Part shown: in pieces, positions 12,176 to 18,744 of the stretch
Position numbering within the stretch: the stretch's first letter is position 1
Layout: each line of letters opens with the position of its first letter
NCBI GenBank assembly: GCA_937927975.1
Contig: CALEZT010000005.1
Coordinates: 1 to 25,464 of the forward strand
Length of the DNA: 25,464 nucleotides
Direction of reading: 5' to 3'
Origin: an uncultured Phycisphaerales bacterium
GTDB lineage: Bacteria; Planctomycetota; Phycisphaerae; Sedimentisphaerales; Anaerobacaceae
Translations under genes and position numbers: made by a program
Notes under the pieces: generated by a model
Databases searched by the model: none
Told to the model about the DNA's origin: nothing
Seen by the model: the letters and a program-made list of their open reading frames with translations, nothing else

Positions 12176-12219
12176 CTATATGGATGACCCTGGGCCCTCG
12201 TTTTCTATATGGACGACCC
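12176..12219 (+). repeat. Short direct repeat, 29-base period
   Basis: CTATATGGATGACCC (12176-12190) and CTATATGGACGACCC (12205-12219) differ at one position. They lie just after the 3' end of the gene at 12242-12760. Role unknown. Confidence 0.55.
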
Positions 12220-12241
12220 CCTTCCCCCCGTTCTTCCCCGC

Positions 12242-12760
12242 TCAGTCTCTCCGTCTCTGTTGTAGCATCCGGTCAATACGTTCAGCATAGCCAGGCCACT
12301 TGTATTCACCATCGTAGTACCACAACCCATCCATAAGCTCGCGGTCCCCAAGTGGAAACCCAACAAAAGGCGGCAAGTACTTGTCCGGATATACGTTCAC
12401 GCCAAAGCTGTCCATCCCTCCATGCATTTCGATCATCACATAGCCGTCCTCCACTATACGAACGACCCTTGGATTGAGGTCAATGACAGCCCGTGGCAGC
12501 GCGAGCCCGTTTGGAAAACTCCTGCGTCCGCGGACAGCGTGGTCGCCAAACCTTAGCTTTCCGGCAGCCACCTGCGACAGAATCTCCCTCCCTGCATCCC
12601 GCAAGTCTTGATAGCTTGTCTTGCACAATAGTCGTGATCTGGCACGCTGTGACTGAATCACATCATACGCGGGACATTGGGAGAAGAACAACATGCCTAT
12701 GCCGATCAACAGGACCCCGACCATCGGTCTCTTGATCCAACTCCTCGTCACTGTGCTCAT
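12242..12760 (-). CDS. Exported or anchored protein of unknown function (172 aa)
   Basis: The start at 12760 has a perfect GGAGG five to six bases upstream. Residues 1-30 form a signal or anchor (basic SWIKRP, then VGVLLIGIGMLFFS). The mature part contains an Arg/Gln-rich helix, a small beta domain and a C-terminal aromatic stretch (GLWYYDGEYKWPGY), followed by a basic tail. I see no catalytic motif and do not recognise the family. In size and style it resembles the protein at 2549-3109, without obvious sequence identity. The ATG overlaps the stop of a possible 80-codon ORF by four bases (ATGA), which would suggest translational coupling if that ORF is real. Function unknown. Confidence 0.72.
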   Translation of the reverse strand: MSTVTRSWIKRPMVGVLLIGIGMLFFSQCPAYDVIQSQRARSRLLCKTSYQDLRDAGREILSQVAAGKLRFGDHAVRGRRSFPNGLALPRAVIDLNPRVVRIVEDGYVMIEMHGGMDSFGVNVYPDKYLPPFVGFPLGDRELMDGLWYYDGEYKWPGYAERIDRMLQQRRRD

Positions 12761-12999
12761 GCCAACCTCCAGCCTTCCACCGATGGAGTAGAGGGACAGT
12801 CCCCATTAACCCCTGATGCAATTGCACGAGCATTGTAGAGTTCGCCACTGCACAGCACGCGGTACTCAAAGCCAACCGTGTCGTTCGCCGCTGCTGCATC
12901 AGAGGTACCTCTTAGAAAGTCGAGGACGAACATGAACTGGGTCACTCCAGAAAACGTGTCGCACTTCATCAAGATGCTCATCAAAGATTGTCCTGTCAT
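12757..12999 (-). CDS. Possible small protein coupled to the downstream gene (80 aa)
   Basis: A minus-strand frame from the ATG at 12999 ends with TGA at 12757, sharing ATGA with the start of the next gene. The middle reads like a real protein (mixed codons, QFMFVLDFLRG, VGFEYRVLCSGELYNARAI). However, there is no strong Shine-Dalgarno and I recognise no family. An alternative start is the ATG at 12981. The end of the frame also has to encode the GGAGG of the next gene. It could be the 3' remnant of a longer lost gene. Confidence 0.35.
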   Translation of the reverse strand: MTGQSLMSILMKCDTFSGVTQFMFVLDFLRGTSDAAAANDTVGFEYRVLCSGELYNARAIASGVNGDCPSTPSVEGWRLA

Positions 13000-13155
13000 T
13001 GTGACGGAGGCGGGCGGGGGCTGCAAGGGAAAAGTGAAAGGGGGAGGGCCCATGGGGGTGCGTGACCGTAGTTGCGCGGCCCCGCGGCGAGCCGGGCGCC
13101 GGGGCTCAGATGGTTGCCTGGGACGTCCAGGGAAAGGGACGGACCGATCCGGATT

Positions 13156-13274
13156 CCGGCCTTCGGCCGGAGATTTTCCGCTTTGGGCCAATAGCATGGA
13201 GGATGTGCCGAGCACATCCGAACGAAACTCGGGGGCATATGTGTCATGCTGCTGGCCCAACGCGGCAAATCTCC
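13156..13274 (+). repeat. Intergenic structured inverted repeat, copy C
   Basis: The hairpin CCGGCC-TTC-GGCCGG (13156-13170) is followed by arms CGCTTTGGGCCAATAGCATG (13179-13198) and CATGCTGCTGGCCCAACGCG (13245-13264). The inner hairpin GGATGTGC-CGA-GCACATCC matches the inner hairpin of copy A read on the minus strand, but with paired base changes. The orientation is opposite to copies A and B. Confidence 0.8.
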
Positions 13275-13528
13275 TTCGCACGACCGCCTCGGGCGTGCTC
13301 TCCTGGAGTCTGCGCGGGTTTCGTGACGCCGACGTGCTGCACTTCCTGTTCACGGCCCAAATCGGTTTTCATTCCGCCGTGCAAAGGGGGTTGTTTGAGA
13401 CCTTGCAGCTACGGTCATGTACCCGTCACCAGTCACCAGGGAGGCGTGACCGTTCTTGAGGTTCCCTGTCGCAGGGATCTTCCGTTGCGTCTCAGAGGTG
13501 CGTCTTTCGCTTTGGGGATGCCAGCAGA

Positions 13529-13539
13529 GGGGGGGGGGG
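13529..13539 (+). repeat. G11 homopolymer
   Basis: Eleven G in a row, directly after a partial repeat arm. A second run of nine G is at 13617-13625. Confidence 0.8.
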
Positions 13540-13739
13540 CGAACGCATCGTCGAAGCACGCAAGCATCGTCCGCCTGCGCGCGTCAGGGAACTTGGCACA
13601 TCCGAGCTCTCGCGAAGGGGGGGGGCCAGCGAGTCCCGGAGCGTCCCATTGCGTCCGTCCGCCAGGGCGAATCATGCGTCGGCAACGGGCGGTCCCCCTG
13701 GTTCTCCGGCGTGCCCTTCGGCAGCAACCAGGGACGCGG

Positions 13740-14231
13740 TCAGAGCGTCTTCTGCATCCAGACGGCGTCGAAGGGCGTGCCTCGCTTGATGCAGACGTCG
13801 CGGAAGCGGCCGACCTCGACGAAGCCGTGCTTGAGGTGGAAGGCCAGGCTCCCGCGGTTCAGCGACGCGATCGCGGCCAGGATCGTGCGGATGCCCAGAT
13901 CCCTGGCGCGGGCTTCGAGATCGGCCAGCATCCTGGCGCCGATGCCTTGGCCGGTCGAGTCGGGCGCGACGAAGTACGTGATCTCGGCCACGTGCGCCGA
14001 GGTGGGCCAGGGGCTGTGCCGGCGGAGCATCGCGAAGCCCACCAATCGGCCTTCGGAGTTCCGCGCAGCGACGGTCGGCCAGCCGGCGGCGGATTCCAGG
14101 AGACGGTCGAAGAACGCATACGGAACGGGGTTCTCGGGAAACGCCGCGAAGCTGTGCACGGCGTAATGGTTGAACAGGTCCACGACGGCTTGTCCGTCGG
14201 CGGCTGTGATGGGCGAGAGCTGAATGTCCAT
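13740..14231 (-). CDS. GNAT family N-acetyltransferase, phosphinothricin-acetyltransferase-like (163 aa)
   Basis: The start at 14231 has AAGGAG eleven bases upstream. The protein is one complete GNAT domain. The acetyl-CoA pyrophosphate loop GQGIGA is at 94-99, within the usual VAPDSTGQGIGARML. A C-terminal block has Asn125 and the KHGF turn (134-137), typical of the Pat/YncA group. The N-terminal NHYAVHSFAAF fits the region where that group usually has NxxVxxTxxTF. Members acetylate amino groups of small molecules such as phosphinothricin, methionine sulfoximine or aromatic amino acids; the substrate here is not known. It has its own predicted promoter (14341-14369) and a leader with two hairpins. 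It is cytoplasmic and monocistronic. Confidence 0.9.
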   Translation of the reverse strand: MDIQLSPITAADGQAVVDLFNHYAVHSFAAFPENPVPYAFFDRLLESAAGWPTVAARNSEGRLVGFAMLRRHSPWPTSAHVAEITYFVAPDSTGQGIGARMLADLEARARDLGIRTILAAIASLNRGSLAFHLKHGFVEVGRFRDVCIKRGTPFDAVWMQKTL

Positions 14232-14291
14232 TCTCTGTCAGTCTCCTTGATCGTACAGCCGGCGGCGCGGACCGGTCCGGAGTTGTTCGCA

Positions 14292-14323
14292 GGTGGGGTC
14301 CCCACCCAAGCCGCCCGGCTTGG
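14292..14323 (-). promoter_or_regulatory. Two adjacent hairpins in the leader of the acetyltransferase gene
   Basis: CCAAGCC-GCCC-GGCTTGG (14306-14323) directly abuts the palindrome GGTGGGG-T-CCCCACC (14292-14306). Both lie between the predicted transcription start (about 14334) and the Shine-Dalgarno at about 14243-14248. They may form a leader structure or an attenuator; no ligand-binding class is recognised. Confidence 0.45.
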
Positions 14324-14340
14324 ATTCCGTTTCTTAGGGG

Positions 14341-14369
14341 AGTATACCCGCGGGGCTGGGAGCTTTCAA
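14341..14369 (-). promoter_or_regulatory. Sigma70 promoter of the acetyltransferase gene
   Basis: On the minus strand TTGAAA (14369-14364), 17 bases, then TATACT (14346-14341), preceded by CCGCGGG as in the prepilin promoter. Confidence 0.6.
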
Positions 14370-14475
14370 GACCCGGACACCTGCGGAGAGCATTCCAGCA
14401 GCTTGCTTGCTGAGGCATCCTGACCTGTGCGGCCGGGTGCCGGCCGAACGCGCCTATCCTCGGGCGGACGGTCTC

Positions 14476-15255
14476 TCAGTAGTCTTTGAAGCCCCTCATC
14501 CATTCGGGCCAGGCCTCCGGCGTAACGCCGCCGGGCGCGGTCCATCTGTTGGACGTGTTGAACGTCCGGCTCCATTTGAGGGTCCACAGCTCCTTCAGTC
14601 CGACCTTGCGGGCGCTCAGATCGGCCCAGAGATAGTTCACATATCCCATGTGGCGGTTCATGCAGATGAGGGTCCACTCATTGAGGCCGGAGACGTCCCC
14701 TTCCATCGCCGGCGGGTCTGTATTGGCGTTGGGGTACACGTCCACATACGCGCAATCGAAGAACAGCGGCACGTTGGCAGGGTTCTTGATCCGGTTGCGG
14801 TTCCTCCAATACTCCGCGGCATTGCGGTCGCAGATCCACTCGTTCTCGCCGTAGCTGCCGATATCGATGGTTTCTTTCTGTTTGAGGTTGGTCCAGCCCT
14901 GCCGGTCCCAGGACCAGGCCCGACTGGCGAACTCGCCGGCCACGACCATGGGACGAGTGGCCGCCGGACAAACGGTCAACGCCCCCCGATCCTGGTAGTA
15001 GGGCATCAACAGAACGAGCCAGTCGTTGGCCGCGTCGCCGCCGGCGGTTCCGCCCGTGTTGAATTTGCCGTGGTTGTCCTCGGTGTACATGTGCCAGATG
15101 ATGCTCCACTGCTTGAGGTTGGACAGGCAGGCGACGGTCCGGGCCTGTTTGCGGGCCCGGTGCAGGCCGGGCATCAGGACGGCCATCAGGATGGCGATGA
15201 TGGCCACAACCACGAGTAGTTCGATCAAGGTGAAGGCACGCCTTGCCGTTTTCAT
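14476..15255 (-). CDS. Prepilin-like protein with H-X9-D motif (259 aa)
   Basis: The start at 15255 follows GAGGTGG. The N-terminus [20 protein letters not shown] is a type IV prepilin/pseudopilin signal: a short basic leader, the cut before Phe8 and Glu at +5 (TLIE), then a hydrophobic helix to about residue 30. A prepilin peptidase would process it. The body matches the large planctomycete family of G/H minor-pilin-like proteins (CLSNLKQW, a CPAA stretch). Near the C-terminus, [14 protein letters not shown] preserves the H-X9-D spacing, but the usual Gly after Asp is Leu. This is followed by [13 protein letters not shown], a tail I associate with Phycisphaerae. Dozens of paralogs per genome are typical; the individual role is unknown, probably surface or secretion pseudopilin. 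It is preceded by its own promoter. Confidence 0.9.
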   Translation of the reverse strand: MKTARRAFTLIELLVVVAIIAILMAVLMPGLHRARKQARTVACLSNLKQWSIIWHMYTEDNHGKFNTGGTAGGDAANDWLVLLMPYYQDRGALTVCPAATRPMVVAGEFASRAWSWDRQGWTNLKQKETIDIGSYGENEWICDRNAAEYWRNRNRIKNPANVPLFFDCAYVDVYPNANTDPPAMEGDVSGLNEWTLICMNRHMGYVNYLWADLSARKVGLKELWTLKWSRTFNTSNRWTAPGGVTPEAWPEWMRGFKDY

Positions 15256-15272
15256 GTTCCACCTCGTCTCAA

Positions 15273-15324
15273 AAGCGCCGCGGCGAAAATCAAGGGCTGC
15301 ACGCAGTATACCCCCGCGGCGCTT
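15273..15324 (-). terminator. Candidate terminator of the ECF/CsgG operon, overlapping a promoter
   Basis: On the minus strand AAGCGCCGCGG (15324-15314) pairs perfectly with CCGCGGCGCTT (15283-15273), followed by TT. The 30-base loop contains the -10 box of the prepilin promoter. The structure can form only in RNA read through from the upstream operon. Confidence 0.5.
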
Positions 15325-15333
15325 CGTTGTCCA
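15305..15333 (-). promoter_or_regulatory. Sigma70 promoter of the prepilin gene
   Basis: On the minus strand TGGACA (15333-15328), 17 bases, then TATACT (15310-15305). The predicted leader is about 43 bases and contains the Shine-Dalgarno. Confidence 0.62.
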
Positions 15334-15403
15334 TGACGTCTTCCACGCATCAGAGGTCTCGCGGCCCTGCGTGCCAGAAGATGGCTCTTGCCTCGTGGCT
15401 TTT

Positions 15404-18400
15404 TCATCTCGACCAGGCTTGGGACGGCTCGGCAGTCTTGACCAATCCGACGGCGCCGTCGCCGATGGCGACCAGGCCGTAAGGCGTGCTCAGGAATTTC
15501 AGGACCGGCTGGCCGTCCAGAAGATCGTTGGCCAGGATCGTCGCCTCCGCGAAGGGTTTGCCCCGATGGATGACCGCGATCTGCGTGTTGCCCAGGAGCG
15601 TCCAGAGGTCGTCGCCGTGAATGGCGCTGGACGTCAAGTCGATGCCGCCGCGCTCGCGCGATCCGAAAGGAACCGCAGGCATGGAGTCCTCGGGAAGGAA
15701 AAGGTCGTTTCGGCAGTCGAGCCAGCGGCCGTTTCCTGCGACCTGTCGGCTCAAGGGCCGCCATCTGAATCCGAAAAGGTAGGTCGCTTCTCGGGATTCC
15801 GCGTCGATGCGAACCAGGGATGATCCGCCACGGCACCAGCAATTTCCGCCCGCACCGTCAAGATGATCCTGGATGCCCTGTTCAGCCCCGCATGCGCCCA
15901 GGTAGGTCAGATTGCGGGTCGTCGTGTCGAGACGCCAAAGGCCCATCCACGGGATCATGTCCCGAAAGAACCTGGCGAAATTGATGAAGTACAGATCGTG
16001 GGTCGAGGTCGCCACCAGGTGCATCAGCGCGTACGGCCGACCGGCCTTGAAGGGTTCTTCGCCTTTGAGCGTGCTGCACAGAATGTTCTCCCATTGACCC
16101 GTGCGCGGATCGTAAAGCCCCAGGCCACTTTCGGCGTCGGGTCGTCCATAGGCGATCCATAGACGCCCTCGATCGCCTGCCATGCCGGTGATCGAAAGCG
16201 AAGGCAGGCCGTGCTCTTGGGTCAGGATCTTGGGTGTGAACGCAGCGTCCTGCCTGTTCCATACGTCGTTCGACAACACGACGATGCCGCGGTCTTTCAC
16301 CGCAACCCAGGTCGCTTCGTCAGTGGCGGCCAGGCCCGCCAGGTTGGTCCAAGTGATCGAAACCCCAGCCTGTACGCGGCATGCGGGGGTTCGCCCGGTC
16401 AGGTCGACACGGGCCAAGGTCGGCTGCCCTCGCACCGTCGCGATGGCGACGTAGAGCGTTTCGCCGAGGATCTGCGCGTACACGCGGTAGGGGCCGCTCA
16501 ACGGCTGCGCGGACGGGCCTGTCTTCGTAAGCAGCAGGGCGACATGAACCTCAGAAGATGACTTGGCCGGTTCAGACAATTCGTACTGCGATTCGAGATC
16601 GACACGGCTGCTGCGCACCCGGCCCAACGCACGGTGGACCGGCGGCTTGTCCGCACCGGTCTCCAAAACGGTTTCGATCCGGATCAGCAAATTGTGGAAT
16701 CGTCGCGCCGCGTCGATCGGAATCCTGTCGGAGTCGAGTGGAATGCACTTGTCGCCAGCATCCCACCAAGCCAGGGCCTCGACGTTCCCATCTTGGATCA
16801 GTGGTTCGAATACGCGCTCCCATGTCGTGACAAGGGCAGGCATGTCGTGTTGCAGGGGACGCCAAGCGATGTCCTTCAGGGGCTCGCAGACTCGGCGTTT
16901 CGCGAGCTCGCCGAGGGGGCTGTTCACGCAGTGCAGCTCCTCCGTCAGCACCTTCACCGCCTTCCACCAGGATTCGATGGAAGCTTGAGCCGAGCGGAGG
17001 TCGTAGCTCGCGGTCTCGGCGCGCGCGACGCAGGCGGAGAACCGAACGATCGGGTCTGCGTGCTGGGCCAATGCATCGACGTATGAGTTCCACAACTGTT
17101 TGATGTGTGTTTCGCGCCCCAAGAAGTGGCTGTCGCGAAGGGCCCAGTCGGACAGTCCCTGACTGCCTGTGAGCAGGCACCTTTCACACGCGTTGCTCCG
17201 CACGTCGGACGACGAGATCATGCCTCCCTGGGCCGGCGGAAGGATCAATTCGTCATAGACCCTGCGAACCTCAGCCATCGCCTCCTGAGGATCGTCGGAG
17301 CTGATCCAGGGCAGAGCGGCGCGCCCGTCGAGGTCCCCGATCCGGAATTGCTTCTCGGGCGGCTTCGATTTCATCGCCTGTTCCGCAACCTCGCACCAGA
17401 TCCGTCGATTCTCGTGATTCATCGCGCGGACTTCGGGCGACGACACCGAGGCCCGGTGGGCGAAATACGACCATTGTCCCGAGCGAATCCAGGCGGGCCT
17501 GTTCCGCTCGTCGAGGAAGTTCCCGGCCGAAAGCGAGCCGTTCTCCCAGTCGCGTCGAACGGAGCGGACCAGCAGGGACACCAGTTCCGCCAACTGCTCG
17601 TCGGTGTAGTGCGTGAGCTTCGTGGGACGGACGACATAGCTGGCGAACGCGTATCCGCGCAGCTCCCATTCGTTCTCGAACAGGGCCGCGACGTAGGCGG
17701 TCGTCTCGGGCTGCAATGCGTAGGCGGTTTCGAGCGGGGCGAAGGCGTTCTCCTGTCGCGAGTGGGCGCGGAGCAGCATGCCCTGGCGAAAGAACTCCTG
17801 TGCCTCTTTCTGCGGCTCCCACCGCGACGACGAAGACGTCGCGACAGCGGCCTTAAGCAGCTCGCCGGCCGCGGTATCGACCGCCCGAGCGGGCGCGTTG
17901 GGATCGACTGGTGCGACGACGCTCCCCTCGCCCCCGGCCCGTCGCCATCGCAACGCCATCTCCAGCCGGCCGTCCGACCGCTGAAGACGCCCATCGATCA
18001 GGATGCCCGAGTCCCAGAATGCGCTGTCCTCGCCTTCGGTGAGTTGCTTCTCCTTCAACAGCAGGCCCAGGTCCTCGCGTTCCAGGACCACGACGCTCGG
18101 CTCCCGGCCCAGTCGCGCCGACAGCAGCTTCGGCAGCGTCCTGGCCAGCATCTCATACCTCTCGTCCAGCTCGACGCGGTGGATGTCGACGATGCCGACC
18201 GGGACCGCGTCCCCATCCAGCCGGGCGATCTTGTCCATCGCGTCCTGCACTCTCTGCGCGATCCTCGCAGCCACGGCCTCCGCCTGCGTCGCCTCCAGGG
18301 CCTCGTAGCCTTCCCAGAGCCGCAGGCCGTGTGCGGTCTCCGCCACCCGCACACGGACCAGCCGGCCCTGGGTCTGCCGTGACTGCTGCGCCCCATCTTC

Positions 18401-18730
18401 CAGCGAGAGCAGCACCATCGCGTCGGCCCGCAGCAGCCGGCCGGTCGCGGCCACCGCCTGGCGGTCGACGAGCCCCGCCGCTGTGAGGCGATGCTCCAGC
18501 AGCACTCTGTCCAACTCGCGGCGTTCCACCAGTCGGAGCCGATCCCCCTCGGACAACCGGGCTTCCAGAAGCGAGCTCATCGGGTCCAGGCCGGGACCTG
18601 CGATCAGCGCGACGGTCGGAGCGGGCGAGTCCTTCGATTCCTCCAGAGCGATGGATGCGGACTGCGCGGCCGTATTGGGCAGCGAGACCAGTATGATGAT
18701 GAAGAGATTGATGGCGACGCGTGAACGCAT
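15404..18730 (-). CDS. Large exported protein: two CsgG-like modules, helical middle, propeller-like C-terminus (1108 aa)
   Basis: The ATG at 18730 is chosen over the in-frame GTG at 18748 because GGGGGAG lies five bases upstream and the signal peptide (about 1-24) then begins directly. Module 1 (about 38-165) carries [17 protein letters not shown] and [10 protein letters not shown], the core of CsgG/LpoB/TolB-N-like domains. Module 2 (about 176-300) repeats the pattern ([26 protein letters not shown]). Residues about 305-720 are alpha-helical. From about 730 to the end, beta-rich blade-like repeats ([28 protein letters not shown]) suggest a beta-propeller. It follows the preceding gene with its signal for translation overlapping that stop, so the two are coupled. 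CsgG forms the curli secretion pore and related domains bind envelope partners, so an envelope complex is inferred. No enzyme motif is seen. Confidence 0.82.
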   Translation of the reverse strand: MRSRVAINLFIIILVSLPNTAAQSASIALEESKDSPAPTVALIAGPGLDPMSSLLEARLSEGDRLRLVERRELDRVLLEHRLTAAGLVDRQAVAATGRLLRADAMVLLSLEDGAQQSRQTQGRLVRVRVAETAHGLRLWEGYEALEATQAEAVAARIAQRVQDAMDKIARLDGDAVPVGIVDIHRVELDERYEMLARTLPKLLSARLGREPSVVVLEREDLGLLLKEKQLTEGEDSAFWDSGILIDGRLQRSDGRLEMALRWRRAGGEGSVVAPVDPNAPARAVDTAAGELLKAAVATSSSSRWEPQKEAQEFFRQGMLLRAHSRQENAFAPLETAYALQPETTAYVAALFENEWELRGYAFASYVVRPTKLTHYTDEQLAELVSLLVRSVRRDWENGSLSAGNFLDERNRPAWIRSGQWSYFAHRASVSSPEVRAMNHENRRIWCEVAEQAMKSKPPEKQFRIGDLDGRAALPWISSDDPQEAMAEVRRVYDELILPPAQGGMISSSDVRSNACERCLLTGSQGLSDWALRDSHFLGRETHIKQLWNSYVDALAQHADPIVRFSACVARAETASYDLRSAQASIESWWKAVKVLTEELHCVNSPLGELAKRRVCEPLKDIAWRPLQHDMPALVTTWERVFEPLIQDGNVEALAWWDAGDKCIPLDSDRIPIDAARRFHNLLIRIETVLETGADKPPVHRALGRVRSSRVDLESQYELSEPAKSSSEVHVALLLTKTGPSAQPLSGPYRVYAQILGETLYVAIATVRGQPTLARVDLTGRTPACRVQAGVSITWTNLAGLAATDEATWVAVKDRGIVVLSNDVWNRQDAAFTPKILTQEHGLPSLSITGMAGDRGRLWIAYGRPDAESGLGLYDPRTGQWENILCSTLKGEEPFKAGRPYALMHLVATSTHDLYFINFARFFRDMIPWMGLWRLDTTTRNLTYLGACGAEQGIQDHLDGAGGNCWCRGGSSLVRIDAESREATYLFGFRWRPLSRQVAGNGRWLDCRNDLFLPEDSMPAVPFGSRERGGIDLTSSAIHGDDLWTLLGNTQIAVIHRGKPFAEATILANDLLDGQPVLKFLSTPYGLVAIGDGAVGLVKTAEPSQAWSR

Positions 18731-18744
18731 GGTTGCTCCCCCAA

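Larger units (their letters stand above)
11736..12241 (-). other. Gap with promoter, repeat copy B and a short direct repeat
   Basis: No convincing gene. It holds the promoter of the oxidoreductase gene (11816-11844), repeat copy B (11966-12105) and a pair of 15-base direct repeats (12176-12219). Confidence 0.6.
13000..13739 (-). other. Non-coding gap with repeat copy C and G-tracts
   Basis: No supportable gene on either strand; long frames here are incompatible with one another and run through repeats. It contains repeat copy C (13156-13274), a GTGACC-like stretch (13411-13452), a partial arm of the repeat (13508-13527) and two G homopolymers. Confidence 0.6.

Noticed and set aside
12164..12186. 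TTGACA followed by TATAT as a plus-strand promoter
   Set aside because: The spacing is only seven bases and no -10 is found 16-18 bases downstream; no plus-strand gene follows.
10334..13274. CRISPR array made of the repeated hairpins
   Set aside because: Copies are more than 1 kb apart, differ in orientation and sequence, lack regular spacers, and no cas genes are present.
13062..14423. 453-codon plus-strand frame
   Set aside because: Crosses repeat copy C, both G-tracts and the antisense of the acetyltransferase gene; its composition is not that of a protein.
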